Shown: positions 1-8,500 of the stretch, piece by piece | Layout of the letters: the number at the start of each line of letters is the position of its first letter | How positions within the stretch are numbered: position 1 is the stretch's first letter | DNA from: Nitrospira sp. | GTDB lineage: Bacteria > Nitrospirota > Nitrospiria > Nitrospirales > Nitrospiraceae | DNA: 64,000 bases | Reading direction: 5' to 3' | NCBI GenBank assembly: GCA_018242725.1 | Contig: JAFEBI010000012.1 | Location: forward strand, 155,641-219,640 | Notes under the pieces: model-generated | What the model was told of the DNA's origin: nothing | What the model saw: only the letters and a program-made list of their open reading frames with translations | The model's database searches: none | Program-made: the position numbers and the translations under genes

Positions 1-447
1 GCCGATCAACAGAATGGTCGCCACACCCAGGATCCCGGTGGCCGGATGGACGCCGAAAAGGTACGACACACCGAGAATGACGAGGACTTGCATCGACGTA
101 ATCGCCATGACGAAGATGAACCGGCTCAGAATGACAGAGGTGCGATGGATCGGCGTGGACATCAACCGCTCAAGGAACCCGTTCTCCTTATCGAACAGCA
201 GATCGACCCCACCGGCCAAACCATTGTTCAAGACCGTCATGATGACGACACCGGCAGCGAGGAAGCTGATATAGTTGGGCGCCTGCATGACCTGGGTGTC
301 CGCCGCCCGCTGAAAGAGATTGCCGAAAAAGATAAGCCAAAACAACATCGGCTGCACCAAGGTAAACAGCATGCTGAATTTTTCCCGGCTGAGCCGACGG
401 ACCCACCGCATAGTCAATGCGCTGATTTCTTGCCAATAGTGCTCCAC
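1..447 (-). CDS. ABC-2 type transporter permease, C-terminus cut off by the window edge
   Basis: Membrane subunit of an ABC exporter; 149 residues are visible and the rest lies beyond base 1. The start is a GTG at 447 preceded by AAAAAGGAGT. A hydrophobic segment spans about residues 24-45, a second about 58-78 and a third begins near 110, with the cytoplasmic stretch typical of ABC-2 permeases (FDKENGFLERLMSTPIHR) between them. It lies 11 bases downstream of its ATPase, so the two form one exporter operon. The substrate cannot be told; relatives of this type export drugs, polysaccharides or lipids. Confidence 0.85.
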   Translation of the reverse strand, partial: MEHYWQEISALTMRWVRRLSREKFSMLFTLVQPMLFWLIFFGNLFQRAADTQVMQAPNYISFLAAGVVIMTVLNNGLAGGVDLLFDKENGFLERLMSTPIHRTSVILSRFIFVMAITSMQVLVILGVSYLFGVHPATGILGVATILLIG

Positions 448-458
448 GTGACTCCTTT

Positions 459-1433
459 TTATGACGCCGACTCGGTCTCGGGGATTGATTCGGTGATGGA
501 CCGGCCCGTGTGGGCGATGAACACATCGTCCAGGCGCGGTCGGTTGTACTGAATGAATTCGATACTGCAGCCCAATCGATTGGCTGCTTCGAGAATGGCA
601 GGCAGCGCCTTTTCCGGCGACTCCACCCTGATGTCCAGGCCTTTGGTGGTTGTACGGACGGATTTAATCGCCGGACGGCCTTTTATATCGATTTCGAACG
701 AGGGGATCCGATCCAGTTCTTTGAGAGTCAGGGACACGATGTCCCCTCCAAGCGCAATCTTGAGCTCGACCGGGGATCCGAGTGTTTTGATCTTTCCGCC
801 GTCGATGATGGCGAGCCGATCACACAGTTGATCGGCCTCGTCCAGATAGTTGGTCGTCATGACGACCGTCATGCCACGGGCTTTGAGCATCCGGACATAG
901 TCCCAAATGCGGAGTCGACTCTGGACGTCGAGCCCCAGGGTGGGTTCGTCGAGAAACAAAATCTTTGGGTTGGGCAACAAACCACAGGCGATGTCGAGTT
1001 TGCGCTTCATGCCGCCGGAATAAGTCTTGGCCGGTCTGTCGGCATGGTCTTCCAAGTCCACCAATTTCAGGAGTTCGTTGATGCGCTTCGTGGCTTCGTC
1101 TTTGGTTAAATGATAGAGCGCTCCCAGGAGCTGCAGGTGTTCGCGCCCGGTCAGAAACCGATCGATCGCCCGTTCTTGGGGGACATACCCGATGAGGGTC
1201 CGGACCGTATCCGCTTCGCGCACCGTGTCGTGCCCCATAATGGTGGCCGTCCCCGATGTGGGGTGCAGCAGCGTGATCAGGGTACGTAGGGTTGTGCTCT
1301 TGCCCGCACCGTTCGGTCCCAGCAAGCCGAAGATCTCTCCGGCGTAGACCTGGAACGAGAGGTCGTCGACAGCCTTATGGCTGTCATAGGTTTTACAGAG
1401 ACGGTTGACGTCGATGGCGATCATACGATCCAT
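459..1433 (-). CDS. ABC transporter ATP-binding protein (DrrA/CcmA-like)
   Basis: ATPase powering the downstream permease. From the ATG at 1433 the protein has 324 residues: Walker A GPNGAGKST at 39-47, signature YSGGM at 138-142, Walker B ILFLDEP at 158-164, then a C-terminal extension of about 100 residues as in the daunorubicin-resistance DrrA group. The ATG overlaps the stop of the preceding gene (TAATG), which favours this start over the TTG nine bases upstream. Substrate unknown. Confidence 0.92.
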   Translation of the reverse strand: MDRMIAIDVNRLCKTYDSHKAVDDLSFQVYAGEIFGLLGPNGAGKSTTLRTLITLLHPTSGTATIMGHDTVREADTVRTLIGYVPQERAIDRFLTGREHLQLLGALYHLTKDEATKRINELLKLVDLEDHADRPAKTYSGGMKRKLDIACGLLPNPKILFLDEPTLGLDVQSRLRIWDYVRMLKARGMTVVMTTNYLDEADQLCDRLAIIDGGKIKTLGSPVELKIALGGDIVSLTLKELDRIPSFEIDIKGRPAIKSVRTTTKGLDIRVESPEKALPAILEAANRLGCSIEFIQYNRPRLDDVFIAHTGRSITESIPETESAS

Positions 1434-2122
1434 TAGTCCCAACCTTTTATGTCATGATGCTCGTGTAACATGAATTGAACGAGATCGTTCAATCGACGAG
1501 CGCGCTGGTGCAGCCCCTCGGCTTCCAGCAGGAATTGTTTTTCCAACGGTGTACAGTCCAAATAGGTGGAGAGGGTGTTCACTAAGACCTCATCACTCAC
1601 CTCTTCGCGGAAGAATCCTTGCCATGCCGCACTATCCTCTCTCTGTTCCAGGTATCGTCCGAGCACGTCAACCAGGGCTTTCCGTACATCCCTGGTTAAG
1701 CCTTCTTCGGTACGCATGGGCGTCACCCGAATCGTGGCCTCTCGATAGGGTTTGTCGAAGTGTTCTTTGGTAAGCTCGCACCGTTCCAGTCCTTGCAACA
1801 GGATGTTGGAGCGACCGTCCGGTAAAGGCTGTACGCTGACGATTCTTCCGATACAGAGCGCAGGAAAGATGGCCGGATTTCCATAATAGTCGGGCTCCCA
1901 TCCTTCCTTCAGGAGCGCCATGGCGATACATTGGCCGCCGACCGTGACATCGGCCACCATCTGGCGATACCGAGGTTCAAAAATGTGGAGCGGGAGATAG
2001 GTTTTTGGAAAGAAGACCACATTCGGTAACGGAAATACGGGAAGCCGGTCGGGAATAGGAAACGGGTCGATAATTTTGGACGAGCTGAGACCAGACGGCC
2101 CCCGCTCATGTTCTGTTTGCAT
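1433..2122 (-). CDS. Lon protease N-terminal-domain (PUA-like) protein
   Basis: A 229-residue protein that consists essentially of the Lon substrate-binding N domain: the FPLPNVVFFPKTYLPLHIFEPRYR stretch near residues 30-53 is diagnostic of the family. No AAA+ or protease domain follows, so this is a stand-alone Lon-N protein. Such proteins are widespread and poorly characterised; a role in binding unfolded protein is assumed from the Lon domain. It is translationally coupled to the ABC ATPase (TAATG). Divergent from the next gene, with a promoter region in 2123-2310. Confidence 0.85.
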   Translation of the reverse strand: MQTEHERGPSGLSSSKIIDPFPIPDRLPVFPLPNVVFFPKTYLPLHIFEPRYRQMVADVTVGGQCIAMALLKEGWEPDYYGNPAIFPALCIGRIVSVQPLPDGRSNILLQGLERCELTKEHFDKPYREATIRVTPMRTEEGLTRDVRKALVDVLGRYLEQREDSAAWQGFFREEVSDEVLVNTLSTYLDCTPLEKQFLLEAEGLHQRARRLNDLVQFMLHEHHDIKGWD

Positions 2123-2310
2123 GCGCCACGATAGCTGACGCTTGTGAAAATTGTCAACGCTGGTGCTTGGTTACTGACCTGGAATGAAATGCGAAACACC
2201 GCTCTCAGACTGCAGATTGGTTCATGGACTCGACGCGTGGTATAACCGGAGCGGGTGGGGGCTCCCATCACGTGAGGGACTTGAACGTAGACTAGAAGTG
2301 GAGGCAGGGT

Positions 2311-3432
2311 GTGATCGATTCTTGGCGGATCAGAATGGTTGGGGCCTGGCTGAGTGTCGCGGTCTCGCTTGCAGTCGGCGCAAGTGCCGCGCCTACCCTT
2401 TTCCAGCCGGCGACAGCCGGGTACCAGTACACCTTTCCAAGAGATCACGGATCGCATCCGACCTATCGAACCGAATGGTGGTACTACACCGGCCATCTCC
2501 ATGCCAAGGACGGCCGGTCATTCGGCTTTGAGTTGACGTTCTTCCGACGAGGTATTCCACCTGAGGATGTGACCACGCTCCCCTCGAAATGGTCGGTGAA
2601 GGATCTGTATCTGGCCCATTTTGCAGTGACCGATATCAACGGCAAGCGATTTCATTTCTCAGAGAAGCTTAGTCGTGCAGGTCTAGGGAAAGCGGGGGCC
2701 GACGAATCGAAGCTCCAAGTCTGGATCGATGATTGGCGAGCCGAAGCGGCGACGGATGTGTCCGGCGTCCATACGTTGATCGCGAGAGATAGCACCCACG
2801 CCCTTTCTCTCAGGCTGCAACCGGCTAAGCCGCTGGTCGCGCACGGTGCGGCCGGCATCAGCAAAAAGGGGAAAGAGGTAGGCCAAGCCTCTCATTACTA
2901 CTCCTTCACGAGGCTCACCACGAACGGGACGGTAACGATCGATGGGGAATCCTTCGACGTCACCGGCCTCAGCTGGATGGACCATGAATTCGGGTCAGGC
3001 GACTTGGGGGCTGCTCAAGTCGGTTGGGATTGGTTCAGCATTCAGTTAGAAGACAACACCGAGCTCATGCTCTATCGCATGCGATTGGAAGATGGATCGT
3101 CCGATCTGGCATCGAGCGGCACGGTCGTTTTCTCTGATGGACGGAGTCGCCATATGGACGTGGCGGACTTTCAGATCGAATCGAGCGGCACCTGGACCAG
3201 CGTCGAGAGCAAAGCGACGTATCCGGCCAAGTGGCAGCTGAAATTCCCCTCTCTGGATGTCGTACTGGACGTCGTCCCGCTGCTGGCCGATCAGGAACTC
3301 CGCACGTCGCGCAGCAGCCGCGTTTCCTATTGGGAAGGGGCGGTGGCAGTGACAGGAAGCAAGCAAGGCCAGCCGATCAAAGGACAAGGCTACGTCGAGC
3401 TGACCGGCTATGCCGAGCGTCTCAAAATGTAG
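2311..3432 (+). CDS. Exported CrtC/AttH-like lipocalin-fold protein
   Basis: 373 residues from a GTG start with GGAGG nearby. A signal peptide covers about residues 9-26. The mature part has the AttH/carotenoid 1,2-hydratase-like hallmarks EWWYYTGHL (55-63) and SWMDHEFGSG (about 221). The family comprises two lipocalin-like beta-barrels; a few members are carotenoid hydratases but most, like this soluble exported form, have no proven reaction. No carotenoid genes are adjacent, so I do not call it CrtC. Monocistronic, divergent from the Lon-N gene and convergent with the next. Confidence 0.8.
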   Translation: MIDSWRIRMVGAWLSVAVSLAVGASAAPTLFQPATAGYQYTFPRDHGSHPTYRTEWWYYTGHLHAKDGRSFGFELTFFRRGIPPEDVTTLPSKWSVKDLYLAHFAVTDINGKRFHFSEKLSRAGLGKAGADESKLQVWIDDWRAEAATDVSGVHTLIARDSTHALSLRLQPAKPLVAHGAAGISKKGKEVGQASHYYSFTRLTTNGTVTIDGESFDVTGLSWMDHEFGSGDLGAAQVGWDWFSIQLEDNTELMLYRMRLEDGSSDLASSGTVVFSDGRSRHMDVADFQIESSGTWTSVESKATYPAKWQLKFPSLDVVLDVVPLLADQELRTSRSSRVSYWEGAVAVTGSKQGQPIKGQGYVELTGYAERLKM

Positions 3433-3474
3433 AGGGTCTATTTGACAGTCATCCGATCCACCGCGCATCCCGGT

Positions 3475-3891
3475 TCAGTCAGGGCATCCCTTTTGTTCCT
3501 CTTCCATGAGGTTCAGGGTCGGCCCAGCTTCTAGCTCGACGAAGCTTCCACAGCGTGCGGTCCAGAATTTGGCTGGAGCTGGCGGTTTCGGGGGTGGGGG
3601 AGGCAGTTCTTCTTTGGGTTCGACTTGAACGCTGATGATCGTGAAATTCTGGTCTGGGGCGGGGTGAATCAGAGGCCTGATCGCTCTTCCGTGGAAGCCT
3701 CGAACGCGCGGAAAGCGAGACCCAGGGATCCGGTTCTCAAGGCCGTGCATTCCAAAACCATACGTGCCAGCAGCATGAGGAGCTGTGGAAGGGCCGACGG
3801 TTACACCGCCGCGAGATTCGGCAGAGACCGTGAGCGGGATAAGGATCAGGAGTGTGGTGACCAGGAGTTGCATAGAACACCGACGATTCAC
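3475..3891 (-). CDS. Small secreted proline-rich protein of unknown function
   Basis: 138 residues from a GTG at 3891; an internal ATG at 3873 is an alternative, but the longer form gives a positively charged signal-peptide N-region (NRR) before the hydrophobic LLVTTLLILIPLTVSA. The mature protein is Gly/Pro-rich, with a PPPPPKPPAP tract around residue 98 and two cysteines near the C-terminus. No family recognised. Convergent with the lipocalin gene. Confidence 0.6.
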   Translation of the reverse strand: MNRRCSMQLLVTTLLILIPLTVSAESRGGVTVGPSTAPHAAGTYGFGMHGLENRIPGSRFPRVRGFHGRAIRPLIHPAPDQNFTIISVQVEPKEELPPPPPKPPAPAKFWTARCGSFVELEAGPTLNLMEEEQKGCPD

Positions 3892-4020
3892 CTATGAGGC
3901 TAATCTCCGGTGGCAGAAGCCGTCAAGGGCGGTAGGGACCCCGTTTTGTAAAGCATTAGAAGTCCTTCAGGCGCACAACGGATTGCCGGCTGATTATTTG
4001 TGCAGTAGCTCGATTCTCAA

Positions 4021-4884
4021 TTATTTCGCCAGCGTTCGTATTCGCAGGGCCGCTTTCACGCCCTTCTTGGCAGGATGGCGCACGGCATGGCGCAACAGCC
4101 ACTTTCGTTCCTTTGACGCACCCTCTAGCCAGCGCTCACACAACTCAAAGGCGAGGCGGGGATGGTCCTTGGCAATGTCGCCGAGGTGATTGGCGACACT
4201 GCGTCGGACATAGAGATCGGGATCGTCTTTGAGCGTTTCAAGAATCGGCAGCACCGGACGCGGGTCCTTGATAAAGGCCGGGATCCTGGTCGCCCAAGGG
4301 AGGCGTGGGCGTGTTCCTTCTGAACAGAGCCGCCGTACATGGGGGTCTTGATCCTCGGTCCACTCCATCAATTTTGCCAGGGTGCGCTCCGGCCATTTGA
4401 TGAGAAAAGGGCGAATGGAAAACTCCGCGCTGAAGCGCTTGGTGAGTTCGTATTGCGCCACCATCGAGATCTCGAATGGATCATGACCAGCGTTGTGTAC
4501 TGGATCCAGCCCATAGGTCGCAACAAAACTTACATGCGGCAGGTAGAAGAACACGGCAAGACCTAAATCCTCCGTGCCCGTCAGCGGCGGAGTCAGGGAC
4601 TTGATCAGAATCCGAACGGCCTGTTCATAGCGACTTGGCAGATACTCTCGAAGGGTTTTGGCCAGATGCTGTCCTCGTTGCATAATGCTGAGCGGTTTTA
4701 ATCCGTTCAATGCCGATCGCTGGAATGCCTTTCCGTCAAATTTAGGATGCACGCGGCGGATATTGTGCACCAGGCATTCGATCGCGTCACGATCAAGTAA
4801 GTTCGCGAGCGAGCTGCCTTTCTGAATCGAACGCGGGGCATTGGGAAGGCGTGGTGTCGGGTTCGCGGTAGATCTAGACGGCAT
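4021..4884 (-). CDS. AlkC-type DNA alkylation repair protein (HEAT-like repeats)
   Basis: 287 residues from the ATG at 4884; a TTG 36 bases upstream is also open. The helical-repeat layout and the segment PHVRRLCSEGTRPRLPWA match AlkC-type 3-methyladenine DNA glycosylases. In the family these excise alkylated purines without base flipping. Two repeats (DPHVRRL, DPDLYVRRSVANHLGDIAK) are clear in the C-terminal half. It stands alone between two short intergenic gaps. Confidence 0.8.
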   Translation of the reverse strand: MPSRSTANPTPRLPNAPRSIQKGSSLANLLDRDAIECLVHNIRRVHPKFDGKAFQRSALNGLKPLSIMQRGQHLAKTLREYLPSRYEQAVRILIKSLTPPLTGTEDLGLAVFFYLPHVSFVATYGLDPVHNAGHDPFEISMVAQYELTKRFSAEFSIRPFLIKWPERTLAKLMEWTEDQDPHVRRLCSEGTRPRLPWATRIPAFIKDPRPVLPILETLKDDPDLYVRRSVANHLGDIAKDHPRLAFELCERWLEGASKERKWLLRHAVRHPAKKGVKAALRIRTLAK

Positions 4885-5065
4885 CCAGAAAGGTATGTCT
4901 ATCTCTGGCAGAGAAGTCAATTAGCTCGTGGGCGTAGGTTGTGCCTGGTGCCCGATGTTTGTTGAGGCAGATTTCACAATAAGTCGATACTCACGGCCTG
5001 ACGATGAAGCATTTCGAAAGAGTCCTAATACCTGTTCGTTTCTCAATAGCTTGAATTCCCCAGAC

Positions 5066-5500
5066 TCATTCGGGGAGGCTGACGCCTGAGCCGCCCATTT
5101 CCTTTGGCAAGTCCTTCATCTTTGGCAACCCGTCCTGTATGCGCAGTCTGGTCTCCTCATAGTTCACATGAATACCCGCCTTATAGGGGAAATCAGGAAT
5201 AACTGCCGCATACACGTCGACGACACCCCAGGTGGGATGTTCGGTGAGGATGTGGCCACCACACGTTCTGCACCATTTGCGAAAACTCAGCGGCGTCTTG
5301 CTGTACGTGCCGATATTCTCTGCTCCCTGTGTGATCTGTACGGCGTCAGGTTTCCACAATGTGAAGGCATTGACCGGTGCTGCCGACCAGGTTCGGCAAG
5401 ACTCGCAATGGCAGTATCCCATTGCAACGGGCTCACCGTTGACCGTGAATGTCACCGCACCGCAAAAGCAGCTTCCTTGATAAATCTGTTTGTTGCTCAT
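5066..5500 (-). CDS. GFA/CENP-V family zinc protein
   Basis: 144 residues from the ATG at 5500, which follows CAGGGAGATG; the frame stays open upstream to 5572 but without a ribosome site. Zinc ligands: C11 and C13 (GSCFCG), C30, C32 and C35 (YCHCESC), and a later RKWCRTCGG pair. This is the glutathione-dependent formaldehyde-activating enzyme fold. Most members have no proven reaction, so formaldehyde handling is only a possibility. Confidence 0.85.
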   Translation of the reverse strand: MSNKQIYQGSCFCGAVTFTVNGEPVAMGYCHCESCRTWSAAPVNAFTLWKPDAVQITQGAENIGTYSKTPLSFRKWCRTCGGHILTEHPTWGVVDVYAAVIPDFPYKAGIHVNYEETRLRIQDGLPKMKDLPKEMGGSGVSLPE

Positions 5501-5599
5501 GATGCATCTCCCTGGTAGTGTGCATAGGTTAAAAACTTGTGACATTGTGACAGTTCTTTTTCGCGCTCTCAATCACATGTACTCTTGGATCAGACTGAA

Positions 5600-5818
5600 T
5601 TACCTGTAGAATTTTGCCACCGGTACAATCGCTTCGGGTGTTGCCCCAATTTTCTTCAAAATCTTCCTGCAATAAAATTTATCAATCAGGCGGGCAATTT
5701 CATCGGCGGTAAGCGCTGGCCTGGGTAGATCATCACCTGCAAGAGCTGGCTCCTCCCGTTCGAGAAGTTCGCACCAGTATTCTAAACCAACATAAGGGCC
5801 AATGCCCTGGACTTTCTT
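5600..5818 (-). pseudogene. Remnant of a protein-coding gene, C-terminal part only
   Basis: The gap between the GFA gene and the next small gene reads as coding on the minus strand: about 72 codons with natural composition (GPYVGLEYWCELLEREE, then DEIARLIDKFYCRKILKKIG) ending at a TAA at 5600-5602. An in-frame stop at 5819-5821 and the lack of any ATG or ribosome site upstream suggest the 5' part is lost. No family recognised. Confidence 0.35.
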
Positions 5819-5836
5819 TCACCAAAGGAGGATGCC

Positions 5837-5971
5837 ATGGATAAGCTTTGGTTGTATGTCGGAGGGATTCTTGTTGGAACAGCGATATTGGTCTATACCG
5901 TGCTCACCACGGTGAGTAGTACGACTCCTCCGGCGCGTGATCTGCGGACGACTTACGAGCAGTCGAAGTGA
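5837..5971 (+). CDS. 44-residue single-span membrane peptide
   Basis: A short gene with a near-perfect ribosome site (AAAGGAGG, 6 bases before the ATG). The peptide has one transmembrane helix from about residue 4 to 24 (LWLYVGGILVGTAILVYTVL), followed by a polar tail with TTPPARDLRTTYEQSK. The strong ribosome site and clean membrane-peptide composition argue that it is real. Function unknown. Confidence 0.6.
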   Translation: MDKLWLYVGGILVGTAILVYTVLTTVSSTTPPARDLRTTYEQSK

Positions 5972-6019
5972 TAAGCCTCCGTTGAGTGTGGTGAGCATGA
6001 GGTATTAGCGGGATACATG

Positions 6020-6271
6020 GTCCCGGTGTATGAAGCGACTCGTGTGCAAGCACTCCAAAGGGGAAGTTTGTGTGCGTGTTGATCGGTGTACCTGGGTGCG
6101 TTTCGATACACCGAGTGCCGCGGCAAGCTTGGCCTGCGAGAGCCCACTCTTCAACCGTTGTCCGCTTTCCTCTTCCGGCTTTGATTTCCCGTACGCCATC
6201 CAAGACCTCTTGCCAGATATCGTGCGTTGCTTCGAAGTCGGCGCGTGCTTTACCGGTCAGTTTTTACTCAT
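6020..6271 (-). pseudogene. Decayed XRE/HigA-type antitoxin or regulator
   Basis: Three pieces of one small regulator can be followed on the minus strand in shifting frames. An ATG at 6269-6271 opens MSK and is then broken at an A-run. A helical N-terminal part (DFEATHDIWQEVLDGVREIK, 6180-6255) follows. A helix-turn-helix GLSQAKLAAALGVSKRT (6095-6145) is in a second frame, and LARVASYTG-like residues lie in a third. This order (acidic helix, GLSQ..A..LGVSKRT, basic tail) is typical of HigA/XRE antitoxins. No intact toxin gene is adjacent. 5972-6418 holds nothing else that I can identify. Confidence 0.5.
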
Positions 6272-6418
6272 TTCGAAAGGCCTCTTATGTATGTGAATGC
6301 GGGTGAGCCGTACGCTGGTGGCACATAAAAGGCAAAGTGGCGCACTCATATGTGTCTTGGATGTTCAGAGAGGATAATTGTCTCAGCCTATCCTCATCTT
6401 GACTCCTATCTGACCCCT

Positions 6419-7471
6419 ATGATTAGGTCTGCGGCCACGATGCTACTACTTCGTGCCGCCCTTACGTTAGTCTCGATCCCACTTCTGATTTTCGTTCTTG
6501 GCTGCCAAAAAGAGAGCGAGTCGGTCGTGTCGATCGCGCTGCATCCAAGAAACGCGAATATCCTCTATGTCGCCACGAATGATGCGGTGTATAAGTCACG
6601 CGATGGGGGAGGGACCTGGGAGAAGTTCCCGAGCTTCAGTGCCCGCCGGGTGACGACGCTCGCGATTGATCCGCTCCTGCCGGCGGCGATCTATGCCGGC
6701 ACGATGGGGGATGCGGTCTACAAGAGTCCGGATGGGGGGCAACATTGGCTGCCGCATAATGTCGGCCTGAAAGAGCATGTCTCCTTCATCAATCAGTTCG
6801 TGTTTCATCCGGCGGCAAGCGAGCAGGTCTATGCGGCAACCACCGTCGGCGCCTTTTATTCAAAAGACGCGGGTCGTGAATGGGTTGAGCGAATGAACGG
6901 CATGAAGGAAGTCCATATTGTGACGTCCATCGCCATCAATCCCAAAGAGCCGGCGGTGCTGTATGGTGGGACAACCGGCGGGGTCTATCGGTCAGATGAT
7001 GGGGCGGCGATCTGGAAGAAGATCAACAATGGGCTGATCCCCGAGACGGAACTGATGGCAGCTATGGCCCTTGGGGTCAATGCCATTGAGATCAATCGGA
7101 CAAATCCCGATGTTGTCTATGCCGGTACGACGAAAGGACTGTTTCGCACGATGAACAAGGGCGAGCAGTGGGAGCGTATCGGTCAATCCATCTCCGATCC
7201 CTTTATCAGCAGCCTGGTTATCCATCCGAAGGAACCGTCCCAGCTGTATATCGGTGGCCCAGCCGGGATTTGGAAAACGGTAGATGGAGGAAATACCTGG
7301 CAGGCTATGAACCAAGGGCTAGCGACCTTAAACATTCGCGCCCTGGCGATGGATCCAAAGAACACTCACACGCTCTACGCCGGCACCAACGGCAGTGGCC
7401 TCTACCGTTCGACCGATGCCGGCGCAACCTGGGTGCCGGTGCCGTTGAAGGCGGCACCGGCCCAGTCGTAG
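6419..7471 (+). CDS. Lipoprotein with sortilin/BNR-type beta-propeller
   Basis: 351 residues from the ATG at 6419; a longer frame from 6350 is open but adds residues ahead of the signal peptide. A lipobox FVLGC is followed by at least seven Asp-box-like repeats, e.g. SRDGGGTWEK, SPDGGQHWLP, SKDAGREWVE, TVDGGNTWQA, STDAGATWVP, each preceded by a LYVAT/IYAGT/LYAGT strand. This is the VPS10/BNR seven-bladed propeller seen in exported proteins of many environmental bacteria. Probably anchored in the outer membrane or periplasm; ligand unknown. Confidence 0.85.
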   Translation: MIRSAATMLLLRAALTLVSIPLLIFVLGCQKESESVVSIALHPRNANILYVATNDAVYKSRDGGGTWEKFPSFSARRVTTLAIDPLLPAAIYAGTMGDAVYKSPDGGQHWLPHNVGLKEHVSFINQFVFHPAASEQVYAATTVGAFYSKDAGREWVERMNGMKEVHIVTSIAINPKEPAVLYGGTTGGVYRSDDGAAIWKKINNGLIPETELMAAMALGVNAIEINRTNPDVVYAGTTKGLFRTMNKGEQWERIGQSISDPFISSLVIHPKEPSQLYIGGPAGIWKTVDGGNTWQAMNQGLATLNIRALAMDPKNTHTLYAGTNGSGLYRSTDAGATWVPVPLKAAPAQS

Positions 7472-7598
7472 TTCACATCTTCCGTCGTTTGCCTCTTGAC
7501 TCGGAGTCTCATGTTTCGAGTGTAGAGAATTTGGACTCCCGAAGCTTGAAACCAGGCACGCACACTTCCTACATCAACTTGATGCGATCTACAGTCGC

Positions 7599-8084
7599 TT
7601 AGTACCCGGTTTTGGCTCCGGTGCTGCCGTGTGAGTAGCGGCCGCTGTAGGAGATCATCTTGTCCGAGAGTGTCTTCCACTCATCGGCCGTCATGAGGTT
7701 CTTCATCTTGAACCGCAGACTGAGGACGCTGGCTGAGTGTTGCATCCGCTGAATGTTCGCCTCGTTGAGAATCTTTGAAAATTCCTCCGGCGTCGCGTCA
7801 TAGCTGGCGTTCAAAGTATAGAGTTGTCGGTGATAGGCTCGCTCCTGCTCACGGCCTTCTTTGAGTTCGTTAATGATTTGGCCGACGTACACATTGACTT
7901 GCTTCGCCTTGTCAGGATCCGTCACGGTCCGATTGACTAATCCCTCCATATCTTGCTGGCCCTTCTGCCAGTAGGCATCGCTCTTGTCCCCACTCATCAT
8001 GCCGTGGTGATGGTGATGCGATGAGCAGCCGACCAAGGCCACCATGGCGAGTGCACCGAAGAACCCAGATAGTGTCCGATTCAT
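7599..8084 (-). CDS. His-rich periplasmic lipoprotein, CpxP/Spy-like
   Basis: 161 residues: signal peptide with lipobox ALVGC, then SSHHHHHGMMSG immediately after the lipid-anchored cysteine. The remainder is helical with a C-terminal MTADEWKTLSDKM segment resembling LTxxQ-type Spy/CpxP/metal-stress proteins. The His-Met cluster suggests binding of copper, nickel or zinc; this is inference. Divergent from the next gene. Confidence 0.7.
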   Translation of the reverse strand: MNRTLSGFFGALAMVALVGCSSHHHHHGMMSGDKSDAYWQKGQQDMEGLVNRTVTDPDKAKQVNVYVGQIINELKEGREQERAYHRQLYTLNASYDATPEEFSKILNEANIQRMQHSASVLSLRFKMKNLMTADEWKTLSDKMISYSGRYSHGSTGAKTGY

Positions 8085-8145
8085 GCTATCCTCCCTTGAT
8101 AGTTGTTCCGTACCCTTGTCCTACCGTATCATCCTTAAAATAAGT

Positions 8146-8490
8146 ATGACAGAAGCGCGCTCCCCTGTGTCAGATCCGGCTCAGGTGCTGAAGGAGGAAT
8201 TCCGTCGGCATCTGGAGACGTTCTACGCCCGACTCAATCTGGCCTCCCCGTACGAGAGCGTGGAAAAGGCCGTTCGCACCTTGACGACCATCGTGCATGC
8301 GCTTCCCCAAGACGAACAAGTCAAAATTGTAGCCGATCCTACGTTGCAATGGCAGCAGTTCCGCCAGGCGTTTGAAGCGTCGGGGCTGGTGAAGAAACAT
8401 CGTGGGATCATTGCCGGCCTGGTTCGTCATCGCGATGCCGTGAACCTGCCGGTAGAGTACGATCACTTCCTGAACTTCTTCCGCGGATGA
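8146..8490 (+). CDS. Small cytoplasmic protein of unknown function
   Basis: 114 residues from the ATG at 8146 (MTEARSPVSDP). The frame extends upstream to 8044 but that part overlaps the divergent lipoprotein and lacks a ribosome site. Mostly helical, no cysteines, no signal peptide; contains FYARLNLASPYESVEKAVRT. No family recognised. Confidence 0.6.
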   Translation: MTEARSPVSDPAQVLKEEFRRHLETFYARLNLASPYESVEKAVRTLTTIVHALPQDEQVKIVADPTLQWQQFRQAFEASGLVKKHRGIIAGLVRHRDAVNLPVEYDHFLNFFRG

Positions 8491-8500
8491 TTTCGCCTGC

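Noticed and set aside
2311..3432. Annotating the lipocalin-like protein as carotenoid 1,2-hydratase
   Set aside because: The fold matches but there are no carotenoid genes nearby and most family members have other or unknown roles.
7990..8020. HHHHH tract as a cloning-vector tag artefact
   Set aside because: It is inside a natural lipoprotein frame with signal peptide and native flanks; only five histidines and no linker or vector sequence.
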